Counted from the first letter of the stretch, positions 1 through 7,167 are shown. The stretch is DNA of 10,929 bases from an uncultured bacterium (GCA_903940375.1 CAJAKT010000416.1:1-10929), one strand, 5' to 3'. Translations and numbers: made by a program. Notes: generated by a model not told the origin, from the sequence alone.

Positions 1-323
1 GAGGCGGCGATCTCCTTGGCGGCACTGGCCGCGAGGACCAGTGCCACGATCGCCGGGATGATCGGGCAGACCGCCCACGAGACCACCGCGAGGATGAGCG
101 CCACGATGGCGTTGCTCGAGGTCTGTCCCGTTGCCACGGGGGCCGCGGGCGGTGCCATGGGCTCCGGGTGGACCGCCGCCGGGTAGGCGGCCGGCCACGT
201 GGCGGCCGGTTCGGCAGGCACCGGGTAAGCGGGCGGCGGCTGGTAGCCCTCGACCGGCACGGCAGCCGGCGGGATGGCCGCAGTCGGATCGAAATCGGGC
301 GCGGGCGGTGTCTGGTCGCTCAT
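1..323 (-). CDS. DUF4190-type proline-rich membrane protein (partial, 3' end outside window)
   Basis: The reading frame is open on the minus strand from an ATG at 323-321 to the window edge, giving the first 107 residues. Residues 1-68 are a low-complexity Pro/Ala-rich tail starting MSDQTPPAPDF, with several Tyr-Pro pairs, presumably cytoplasmic. From about residue 69 a small Asn-Ala-Ile-Val opening leads into a hydrophobic segment (about 72-100) with a central Cys-Pro, then a Ser-Ala-Ala-Lys-Glu-Ile turn. This layout is typical of actinobacterial DUF4190 proteins, which have two closely spaced membrane helices after a Pro-rich tail; their function is unknown. The second helix lies outside the window. 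The gene diverges from the operon that starts at 403. A GGGGA run just before the ATG is a weak ribosome-binding site. I have no evidence that it belongs to the neighbouring system. Confidence 0.75.
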   Translation of the reverse strand, partial: MSDQTPPAPDFDPTAAIPPAAVPVEGYQPPPAYPVPAEPAATWPAAYPAAVHPEPMAPPAAPVATGQTSSNAIVALILAVVSWAVCPIIPAIVALVLAASAAKEIAA

Positions 324-364
324 TCCCCAAGAGTACCCCGACCTGCAGGGCGCCCCCGAGGGCT

Positions 365-393
365 CGTATACGCAGGCATCCCATACACGGCAA
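365..393 (-). promoter_or_regulatory. Candidate sigma-70-type promoter for the DUF4190-type gene
   Basis: On the minus strand TTGCCG (388-393) and TATACG (365-370) are separated by exactly 17 nt. Each matches four of six consensus bases. Transcription would start near 358, about 35 nt before the ATG at 323. No equally good pair is visible on the plus strand for the operon starting at 403, although that promoter must also lie in or just before this 79-bp gap. Confidence 0.35.
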
Positions 394-402
394 GATGCGC
401 AC

Positions 403-1452
403 GTGACTTTCGACGCCCCTCTCGTCGCCGCCGCCACGCTGCGGCGTGCGCACGGCATCGACCCGCGCGAGTGCCCCGCGGCTGATGTCACGCATCAGCT
501 GCAGCTGGCCCATGTGCTCCTCGACGGTGGATTCGACGGAGTCGCCACGCTCGAGGAGGCGATGGCCGGCGGTGACCACGGGCTCGGCACCATCGATCGC
601 CTTGATGGCGAACTGGTCATCGTCGACGGCGAGCCCTGGCGCGTTGACTGGCACGGGGTCGCGGAGCTGATGCCACTCGAGACCCGGACCCCCTTCGTCA
701 TCGTGTCGACGCTGGACTCACCGCGCACAGTGCGACTGAAGGACGTGGACCGAGCGGTGGTCGCATCGGCCATCGAGGACCTCGTCGATGACCCGGGCGC
801 CGTCGTGTCCGTGCGCCTCGAGGGCGTGTTCTCATCGGTTCTCGTCCGAAGCGTGCCACCGCAGGACCCGCCCTACCGGACGTACGCCGAGGTCTGCGTC
901 ACCGACGAGGTGCGCTGGGAGCACAAGCCCTTCTACGGCGTCTTCGTCGGATTCCGCTTTCCGGATCTAGAGGCAGGATCGACCCTCCCCGGGCTGCACC
1001 TCCACGGCCTCGACCGACTCCGCACGACGGGCGGGCACAACTACGAACTGCATGTGAAGGACGCCGTGCTCTCCGTCGGCGTGAGCCGCGACGTCGTCAT
1101 GCACCTGCCCGACCGCACGATGACCGATCTGCTCGAGACCCCGCCTGACATGCGTGCGGTCCAACGTCACCTGCTCCGCTCGGGCCCGCGCACCATCGAC
1201 GAGATCAGCCGGTCCATGGGCGTCGGTGCCGATGAGGCATCGCGGCGCATGGACTGGCTCTCCGACCGCGGATTCGTCACCGAGCTCGCCGGTGGCATCG
1301 GCGGACTCGGCGGTGAACCACGCTGGCAGACGGCACTGAAGGCACCCGGTACCCGTGCATCCGGCCGGGTTGCCGACCTGCTCGATTCACTGGCCGTACC
1401 AACGACAATGCCCACGCAGTCATCCACCACGACGGGAGCTCGGCGACCGTGA
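403..1452 (+). CDS. Acetolactate decarboxylase-like protein with C-terminal winged helix
   Basis: This 349-residue protein has an acetolactate decarboxylase (AlsD/BudA) domain at about 31-240. That family converts 2-acetolactate to acetoin and CO2 with a zinc ion. Family landmarks are present: GDHGLGTIDRLDGE, with Glu70 at the position of the active-site Glu65 of the Bacillus brevis enzyme; LVRSVPPQDPPY, with Arg149 matching Arg145; and zinc ligands His199, His201 and His212 with the family spacing HxH-x10-H. The last active-site acidic residue near the family's C terminus (Glu253) is not clearly matched. From about 250 the protein instead carries a winged-helix-like module (LLRSGPRTIDEIS, then RGFV and GG) that resembles the end of the next protein. 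The GTG at 403 is preferred because the family homology begins soon after and earlier in-frame starts would overlap the divergent gene. No good ribosome-binding site is visible. The stop overlaps the next GTG by 4 nt. With no acetolactate synthase nearby, the true substrate is open. Confidence 0.82.
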   Translation: MTFDAPLVAAATLRRAHGIDPRECPAADVTHQLQLAHVLLDGGFDGVATLEEAMAGGDHGLGTIDRLDGELVIVDGEPWRVDWHGVAELMPLETRTPFVIVSTLDSPRTVRLKDVDRAVVASAIEDLVDDPGAVVSVRLEGVFSSVLVRSVPPQDPPYRTYAEVCVTDEVRWEHKPFYGVFVGFRFPDLEAGSTLPGLHLHGLDRLRTTGGHNYELHVKDAVLSVGVSRDVVMHLPDRTMTDLLETPPDMRAVQRHLLRSGPRTIDEISRSMGVGADEASRRMDWLSDRGFVTELAGGIGGLGGEPRWQTALKAPGTRASGRVADLLDSLAVPTTMPTQSSTTTGARRP

Positions 1453-3743
1453 CTCAGCACAACGGCAACGATGACGATGCGCGCGGTGCAGTCATGGGCC
1501 TGCTGCATTGGTACCGGCCGTATCTCGTCGGACAACGCAGTCGGCTGATCTGGGTTGGCATCGGAACCGTCATCGTCCTGGCCTGCCAGGCCGTCATCCC
1601 CTGGCTCGTCGAGGTGATCCTGCACCACGGGGAGTGGGACGCCCCCATGCTCCTGACGTTCGTGGGCCTCGTCGTCATCCAGCTCAGCGTCTCGTACGTC
1701 ACCCACCTCGGTGCCCATCAGGCCGCGAACGAGTCAGCACGGACACTGCGAAGCCGGCTGTTCGAGCGACTGCTGCGCAGCCGGGTCCTGCGTCAGCAGG
1801 GCCTGCTTCGATCGTCTGTCGTGATGCGCATGACCTCCGACGTCGACCACACCAGCGATGCCTTCGAGTCGACGCTCGCCGACGGCTTCCCGGGCCTCGC
1901 CCGGCTCGTGATCAGCCTTGCCCTGCTGACCTACATCGAGTGGAAGGCCGGCCTCGCGATGGCCCTCGCCTCACTCGCCTTCCTGCTGCTGCGTCGGCGC
2001 ATCGGACAGCGACTCCTCATTGCCGACCGCGAACGTCTGCTCGCACAGAGCAGACTCGGAGAGACCGTCGACGAGTCCATCTCCACATCACGCACCATCG
2101 CCGGCCTGCACCTGACCGGCTGGCAGCTTCTCAGGTTCGAGCACCGATCCGAGACGGTCGAGCACCGCACCCACACCCAGGGCGTCATCATCAGCCGGCT
2201 CATTCTCGCCGCGCATTCCGCCGGCCTGATGGGGCTCGTCATCGTGGTGATCTTCGCCCTCGTCCTGGGCGGCGGCGATCTCGCCACGTGGATAGCCGCG
2301 CTCCTGTACGTCGAGGGTGCGGTGCGCGGCATGGAGGCATTGCCTCCCTGGATTCGTGCCGTGCAGCTGTCGGCCGTCAGTCAGCGTCGTCTCGATGACG
2401 TGCTCTCCGAGTCCGACCGCATCACGGTTCCGGCGGGAGCCCCCGGGCCTACGCCCAACGCCCCCATGGGACTGTCCCTGGAATCGGTATCGGCAACCCT
2501 GCCCTCGGGTGTGACACTCGATCAGGCCTCCTTGCGGCTGCCGCCCGGGGCAGTCGTCGGCCTCGTCACGCAGCCGGGCACCGAGCCCGACGACGTCCTC
2601 GGCCTGCTGTCCGGCGACGTCAACCCGAGCTCAGGGCGCGTGGTCATCGACGGCATCGACATCCGCACCCCCACCATCGCCCACCACGTGTTCTACGTGC
2701 CCGACGAAGCCGAAGCGTTCTCATCGTCCGCCCTCGAACTGCTCGATGCGGTCGCACCCGGCACATCAGCCGAGCAGGCGACGGCGATCGCTGCCTCCGT
2801 TTCACTCGAGCACATCGTCACGACGGCAGACGGCATCAACGAACCGCTCGGACCCGGCGGACTGGAACTCACGGTCAGCGAGCGGCAACGGCTCATGCTC
2901 GCCGTCGCCATCGCGGCTCAGCCGCGCGTGCTCCTCGTCGGTTCGCTCCTCGCCCTCGCAGACATAGACGGAGCCCTCCCGTTGATCGACACCCTTCGTG
3001 CTGGCGGCCAGGAGTCGACGGTGATCAGTGTCCGGAGTGCCGAGGTCGCCGAAGCTGTCGACCTGATCCTTTTCGTGGCGCAGGGGCAGGCGCGCACCGC
3101 CAGTCATCAGGAACTACTCGTCTCCGTTCCCGAATACGCCGCACTCTGGGAGCAGCGACTGTCGACGATCGATGTCGACCTGAGCATCGTCGGCATCGAT
3201 CCCGCCGACGAGCATCGGATGCTGTCGCGACTTGTCACCGAGCACTACTCCCCCGGCGACCTCATCTACCGCGAGGGCGCGCCCTCGGATCGCATCGTCT
3301 TCATCATCTCGGGACATGTCGAGATCACGACGAACACCGCTGACGGTTCTGCTCGCCGCGTCGCGGTGCTCGGTCCCGGCAACCACTGCGGTGACCTTCG
3401 CCTGACGGTCGGCGAGCGACGTGCAGAGAGTGCGGTAGCACTCGATGACTGCGTTGTCCGCTCACTCAGCCGTCAGGCCATCGCCGCCGGCCTCACCGGC
3501 CTCCTGGACCGAACGGCCAGCGAGCGGCGAATCATCGAGTCCCTGCTTCGCGACGGCCCGGGCACGGCCGCAGAAGTCGGCGAACGGCTGCCCGGAATCG
3601 ACGATGCGACATTCGCCTCGTCCCTCGCCCTGCTCGTGCGAGATGGCGCAGTGCGCAACGCTGGCGGCATACTGTCGGTCGTCCTTCAGCGCAGCGCCAA
3701 GACCGGTGCACGCGATCTACTGGACCGCCTGGGGGATCTGTGA
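1449..3743 (+). CDS. ABC exporter-like protein with degenerate ATPase, cNMP-binding domain and winged helix
   Basis: This 764-residue protein has four parts. Residues 30-320 form a type I exporter transmembrane domain with six predicted helices (about 34-54, 67-87, 147-165, 167-182, 247-273, 277-295). Residues 340-565 align with an ABC ATPase domain, but its active-site motifs are lost: the Walker A region reads VTQPGTEPDDVL with no GKS/T, the signature is LTVSERQR instead of LSGGQRQR, the Walker B end is VLLVGSLLALAD with Gly498 and Ser499 in place of Asp-Glu, and the H-loop reads ISVRS without histidine. Residues 575-680 are a CRP-like cyclic-nucleotide-binding domain; the phosphate-binding cassette reads GDLRLTVGERRAES, with Asp for the usual Glu and a conserved Arg. 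Residues 692-764 are a winged helix like that of the upstream protein, so the cNMP-plus-winged-helix half copies CRP/FNR order. It starts at the GTG overlapping the upstream stop (GTGA); ATG 1494 is an alternative. The likely role is as a membrane-bound regulator or scaffold. ATP-driven export is unlikely without a partner. Confidence 0.85.
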   Translation: MTQHNGNDDDARGAVMGLLHWYRPYLVGQRSRLIWVGIGTVIVLACQAVIPWLVEVILHHGEWDAPMLLTFVGLVVIQLSVSYVTHLGAHQAANESARTLRSRLFERLLRSRVLRQQGLLRSSVVMRMTSDVDHTSDAFESTLADGFPGLARLVISLALLTYIEWKAGLAMALASLAFLLLRRRIGQRLLIADRERLLAQSRLGETVDESISTSRTIAGLHLTGWQLLRFEHRSETVEHRTHTQGVIISRLILAAHSAGLMGLVIVVIFALVLGGGDLATWIAALLYVEGAVRGMEALPPWIRAVQLSAVSQRRLDDVLSESDRITVPAGAPGPTPNAPMGLSLESVSATLPSGVTLDQASLRLPPGAVVGLVTQPGTEPDDVLGLLSGDVNPSSGRVVIDGIDIRTPTIAHHVFYVPDEAEAFSSSALELLDAVAPGTSAEQATAIAASVSLEHIVTTADGINEPLGPGGLELTVSERQRLMLAVAIAAQPRVLLVGSLLALADIDGALPLIDTLRAGGQESTVISVRSAEVAEAVDLILFVAQGQARTASHQELLVSVPEYAALWEQRLSTIDVDLSIVGIDPADEHRMLSRLVTEHYSPGDLIYREGAPSDRIVFIISGHVEITTNTADGSARRVAVLGPGNHCGDLRLTVGERRAESAVALDDCVVRSLSRQAIAAGLTGLLDRTASERRIIESLLRDGPGTAAEVGERLPGIDDATFASSLALLVRDGAVRNAGGILSVVLQRSAKTGARDLLDRLGDL

Positions 3744-4006
3744 CGTCGGTAGGCGCGACTTCCGTCGAGACGTCGGTTGAGCGACTGCTCACCGATCTGC
3801 TCTATCTCGAGGAGCCGATCGACTGGGGCACCATCCGCTACCAGGAGACCGAAGCCTGGGACTCCCTGGTGCACATGGCGCTGGTCACCGAGCTCGAGTC
3901 GGACTTCGGCGTGATCCTGTCCGACGATGACATCATGACGATGGAGGATCTGCCCGGCGTCGTCGCGGTCCTTACCGCGCACGGCGTGACCGACTCTCAG
4001 GGCTGA
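3740..4006 (+). CDS. Acyl carrier protein
   Basis: This is an 88-residue acidic protein of carrier-protein size. The phosphopantetheine site is visible as EAWDSLVHMALVTELE, with Ser42 the attachment residue in the Asp-Ser-Leu motif. It is followed by a helix-rich region ending in the common SDDDIMTMEDL pattern. It should carry an acyl or aminoacyl group as a thioester on a phosphopantetheine arm. The start is a GTG that overlaps the stop of the ABC-like gene (GTGA), with a GGGGGA purine run just upstream; no in-frame ATG is suitable. The ligase gene begins 2 nt after its stop, so the ligase is the natural candidate for loading it. No ketosynthase or condensation domain lies in the window, so this is neither a fatty acid synthesis locus nor a standard polyketide or nonribosomal peptide locus. 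Confidence 0.87.
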   Translation: MTSVGATSVETSVERLLTDLLYLEEPIDWGTIRYQETEAWDSLVHMALVTELESDFGVILSDDDIMTMEDLPGVVAVLTAHGVTDSQG

Positions 4007-4008
4007 GG

Positions 4009-5367
4009 ATGCTGCACAGCCGGTCCGACGACGCGGTCGCACTCATCGACGTAGCGGAGGAGCGCACGCTCACGCACGCGCAACTGGAGAAGGCAGTCGC
4101 CGAGCGGGCCGACACACTCGCGGGACTGGCCGGTCGGGTGACCTTTCTCGGTGTGCGACCCGCCGCAGCCTCCGTCATCGATCTGCTCGCGCTCCTGCGA
4201 GTTCGCTCGACGGTGGCACTCCTTGACGTCACCACACCGATCGAGCGACTGGCCACGTGGCGAGACAATTACCTGCCCGAGGCCCTGCTGGGCTTCGATA
4301 CCAGCCCCGACGTCACGTGGTCAGGCACACCGGCCACGCCGCTGCCCGAGTCAGTTCTGATTCCGACCTCCGGCAGCACCGGTAGCCCGAAGTTCGTCCG
4401 CCTCTCCGAGGCAGGACTCGCCGCGAACGCCGCGCAGATAGTCGAGGCGACCCGCATGGAAGAAGGCGATCGGGCTCTCGTCCACCTACCGCTGCACTTC
4501 TCCTACGGCCTGTCCGTCCTGACGAGCCATCTGCTGGCCGGCGCCAGCGTCGTTCTCTCGACGGTCAGCGCCACCCGTCCCCAGTTCGCGGAGCAGCTTG
4601 CCGAGCACTCCGTCACGTGCCTTCCCGGCGTGCCCTTCTCCCTTGAGATCTACCGGCGAACACGCCTGTTCACGCGTGAGCTCCCCGCGCTGCGCAGCGT
4701 CACGACATCCGGTGGCCGCGTGCCCCCCGACCTGCTCAACGAACTCGGGCCTCTGCTGGAGGAGCGGGGCATCGGCTTCTGGGCCATGTACGGCCAGACC
4801 GAGGCCAGCGGTCGCATCAGCGTCCTGCCACCTGAGGAGCTCAGCGCGGCCATCGGCTCGGTCGGGTACCCGCTGCCCGGCCTTCGAGTGTCGATCCAGC
4901 AGCCGGACGACAACGGCGTGGGCGCGGTGCACGTGAGTGGGCCCGGCAACATGTTCGGCTACGCGACGCACCGGTCCGATCTCGGGATCACGGACCAGCC
5001 ACTTGTCGACCTCGACACCGGGGACGCCGGGCATCTCGATGCCGACGGACGCCTGTGGCTCACGGGGCGTCGGCAGCGACTCGCCAAGGTCTACGGAGCC
5101 CGAGTCGCCCTCGACGACGTGGAGACTCAACTGGCCGGATTCGGAGTGCTCGCCGCAATCGCGGATAACAACGGCATCACCGTGATTATCGAGACCGGTT
5201 CCGCGTCTGCGCGCGACCTCGAGCGAGCAATGGGTTTTCCCGCTCGGAGCATCAGGGTGCTCGACGTCGAGGCCGTCCCCCGCACGGCCAGCGGAAAGGT
5301 CGACTATGGCAGACTCACCGAACTAGTCGGGGGCGCGGAATCACGAAAAGCAGGCGGGACCACATGA
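4009..5367 (+). CDS. AMP-forming acyl/aryl ligase (stand-alone adenylation enzyme)
   Basis: This 452-residue member of the ANL superfamily activates a carboxylic acid as an acyl-adenylate and passes it to a thiol, here probably the phosphopantetheine arm of the adjacent carrier protein. All core motifs are intact: P-loop PTSGSTGSPK (119-128), YGQTE (261-265), TGD (337-339), LTGRRQR (351-357) and the C-terminal PRTASGK with catalytic Lys430. At 452 residues it is shorter than typical 500-550-residue members; the N-terminal region is compact and opens with a LTHAQL segment. The acid substrate cannot be read from the sequence. The start is ATG, 2 nt after the carrier protein stop, with AGGG six bases upstream. 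The stop overlaps the next ATG (ATGA). Confidence 0.88.
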   Translation: MLHSRSDDAVALIDVAEERTLTHAQLEKAVAERADTLAGLAGRVTFLGVRPAAASVIDLLALLRVRSTVALLDVTTPIERLATWRDNYLPEALLGFDTSPDVTWSGTPATPLPESVLIPTSGSTGSPKFVRLSEAGLAANAAQIVEATRMEEGDRALVHLPLHFSYGLSVLTSHLLAGASVVLSTVSATRPQFAEQLAEHSVTCLPGVPFSLEIYRRTRLFTRELPALRSVTTSGGRVPPDLLNELGPLLEERGIGFWAMYGQTEASGRISVLPPEELSAAIGSVGYPLPGLRVSIQQPDDNGVGAVHVSGPGNMFGYATHRSDLGITDQPLVDLDTGDAGHLDADGRLWLTGRRQRLAKVYGARVALDDVETQLAGFGVLAAIADNNGITVIIETGSASARDLERAMGFPARSIRVLDVEAVPRTASGKVDYGRLTELVGGAESRKAGGTT

Positions 5368-6455
5368 CGACGACGGCAACGGCGACCCCATCATCGGCGT
5401 CTTCGCCCGGTGAGCCCGACATCGCGAAGAAGCGCGGCTTTCGACTCGGGATCCGATGGAAGCTGCTCATTTCCTTTGCCACCGCATTCACGGTCGTCTT
5501 CGCCTTCATCGCGATCTGGATCTTCCAGTACACGACCACCGTTGCGAAGGACCGTCTCGAGAACGAGCTGAACCGCAGCGCAGTAGGCGGTGCAGCGACA
5601 ATCAGCGCCCCGGAATTCGCCGAGCTCAACGCGACGGTGCCCGCAGTTCCCGATCCGGCCTTTGAATACGGCCTGGGCTACCCCGACAGCCCGTTGTACG
5701 ACCTCATCGCCGGCGAGCTCTTCAGCATCCGGCAGATCGTCAAGGATGCCAAGGTCTACAGCTACTTCCTGGACCCCGCCGACGGCAAGATGTACTTCTC
5801 CGCCTCAGGTGGCTACTACGTGCAGCCCGAGCCCGTGGGCGTGCAGTTCAAGGTTCCCGTCATCGATGTCGTCGACCCGGCGACCTACGCCTACATGGAG
5901 CAGGGACTCACGGCAACCACGGAGCAGAAGGAGTACTCCGACGACTTCGGGAACTTCATCTCCAGCTATACCCCGATCCTGGATGAAGCAGGCACCTCCA
6001 TTGGCGCACTAGGCCTCGACTACCCGCAGTCCTACGTCGCCGAGGTGCAGGACGGCGTGCGCCGCCAGCTATTCCCCGTGCTCGGATTCAGCTACATCGT
6101 CCTGCTGCTGCTCGTCCTCGTGCTGTCGACGTCACTCGCGCGACCCCTTCGGCGCCTGACCGCGGCCACCGGACGCATCGCCAACGGCGAGTACGACCTT
6201 GACGTCACCGGCCTCGTTCGCACCCGCTTCCCCGACGAGATGTTCACCCTGGCCGAATCCTTCGCCGAGATGGCGAAGAAGGTCGCGTTGCGCGAGCGCT
6301 CCCTGACCCGCGAGGTTCAGCGCCTCAAGGTCGAGATCGATCACGCCCGCCGCGAGGAGGCCGTCAAGGAGATCACCGAGAGTGACTTCTTCTCCGACCT
6401 CACCGCCAAGGCGGCCGAGATGCGGCGCAAGGCCCGCCCCGACAGCGAGGGCTGA
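5364..6455 (+). CDS. Cache-like/HAMP membrane receptor with short C-terminal motif, no catalytic output domain
   Basis: This 363-residue protein has a short cytoplasmic tail, transmembrane helix 1 (about 34-55), an extracytoplasmic sensor region (about 56-235), helix 2 (about 236-257), a HAMP linker (about 258-311, starting LARPLRRLTAATGRIANGEY), and then only a helical tail. The sensor has the character of a Cache/PAS-like fold (KVYSYFLDPADGKMYFSASG, then SYTPILDEAGTSIGALGLDY), but its assignment is less certain than that of the second receptor in this window. The tail (314-358) contains LKVEID, EEAVKEITESDFF and AAEMRRKAR and closely matches the end of the receptor encoded at 9465-10895. 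There is no histidine kinase, cyclase, diguanylate cyclase or methyl-accepting domain. The start is ATG overlapping the ligase stop, with GGCGGGA about four bases upstream. The ligand is unknown. Confidence 0.85.
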   Translation: MTTTATATPSSASSPGEPDIAKKRGFRLGIRWKLLISFATAFTVVFAFIAIWIFQYTTTVAKDRLENELNRSAVGGAATISAPEFAELNATVPAVPDPAFEYGLGYPDSPLYDLIAGELFSIRQIVKDAKVYSYFLDPADGKMYFSASGGYYVQPEPVGVQFKVPVIDVVDPATYAYMEQGLTATTEQKEYSDDFGNFISSYTPILDEAGTSIGALGLDYPQSYVAEVQDGVRRQLFPVLGFSYIVLLLLVLVLSTSLARPLRRLTAATGRIANGEYDLDVTGLVRTRFPDEMFTLAESFAEMAKKVALRERSLTREVQRLKVEIDHARREEAVKEITESDFFSDLTAKAAEMRRKARPDSEG

Positions 6456-7150
6456 TGCCCGCCGGGCTCGAGATCGACGGCGCTGGCGGGCTGCGCCGGA
6501 TCGACGTGCTCGGGCCGGACGTGGACGCGAGCCGGCTGGCCCAGCTGCAGGCCGTCCACCTTCGGCACTTCCCGGAGCACGCCCATGTCGCCGGCGAGAT
6601 GGCCGCTGCCTTCGAGGGCGGCTCGTTCGATCCCGAGGTGGTCGTTCACCAGTGGCTGCTGCTGCTCGACGATGAACCGGTCGGCGAGTACATCTTCCAC
6701 GTCAACACCCGGCGCGGCATCATGCTCCGACACTTCCTCGCCGTTGATCAGCCCGCCCGCAAGCGGCTTCCCCTCCGGTGGCTCAGCAGCATCACCGCAG
6801 AGGTCCAGGCACAGGGCGAGGCGGACTCGCGTGAGGGCCGCGCACCGCTGCTCGCCATGATGAGCGAGGTGAAGCCCAGCCACCTCGAGGGTTGGCGGCG
6901 GCTCGGATACCGGACTCTTGAGATCGGCTATCTCGAGCCATTCCACGGCAAGCACTGGGCCGACTTCGGCGAGCCGGAGTTCTTCGAGATGACTCCATGC
7001 GTGAAGCTCACCGACGAAGGGGCCGCTCGACCGATCGGCGAGGTCGCCGCAGCGGCCGTCTACGCCTTCTCCGTCGACCACTACCGGCTGCCGGAAGACA
7101 ACCCCACCGTCGTCTCGGTGCTCGAACGGGCGCGTGCCCTCGAGTCGTGA
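6455..7150 (+). CDS. GNAT-like acyltransferase, divergent
   Basis: This 231-residue protein is probably GNAT-related. The middle section has the alternating strand pattern of that fold: a strand LLLLDDEPVGEYIFHV (68-83), a following strand with MLRHFLAV (90-97), and a helix beginning ARKRLPLRWL (101-110). Late in the domain is GWRRLGYRTLEIGYLEPF (146-163), like the terminal GNAT segment in which a residue pair 'Gly-Tyr/Phe' follows a helix. The usual acetyl-CoA loop (Arg/Gln-x-x-Gly-x-Gly/Ala) is not recognisable, so the donor may not be acetyl-CoA, or the protein may be inactive. The last ~45 residues (KLTDEGAARPIGEVAAAAVY onward) form an extra helical tail. The ATG shares one base with the receptor stop (TGATG), with GAGGG just upstream. 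It is the last gene of the operon. The fold call is moderate and the substrate is unknown. Confidence 0.6.
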   Translation: MPAGLEIDGAGGLRRIDVLGPDVDASRLAQLQAVHLRHFPEHAHVAGEMAAAFEGGSFDPEVVVHQWLLLLDDEPVGEYIFHVNTRRGIMLRHFLAVDQPARKRLPLRWLSSITAEVQAQGEADSREGRAPLLAMMSEVKPSHLEGWRRLGYRTLEIGYLEPFHGKHWADFGEPEFFEMTPCVKLTDEGAARPIGEVAAAAVYAFSVDHYRLPEDNPTVVSVLERARALES

Positions 7151-7167
7151 GGGTGCGCGGCTGCTAG

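Noticed and set aside
274..402. In-frame extension of the decarboxylase-like protein to an ATG at 274
   Set aside because: It would overlap the divergent DUF4190-type gene and adds 43 residues with no family similarity; GTG 403 fits the domain better.
1508..2398. Plus-strand open frame of 296 codons in another frame of the ABC-like gene
   Set aside because: Its translation is Arg/Pro/His-rich with no domain, while the overlapping frame encodes clear membrane helices.
4486..5130. Minus-strand open frame of 214 codons
   Set aside because: It is antisense to the ligase, whose motifs prove the plus-strand frame; its own translation shows no domain.
403..5367. Acetoin/butanediol operon or standard peptide/polyketide biosynthesis cluster
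   Set aside because: There is no acetolactate synthase, butanediol dehydrogenase, ketosynthase or condensation domain; the other genes are signalling-type.
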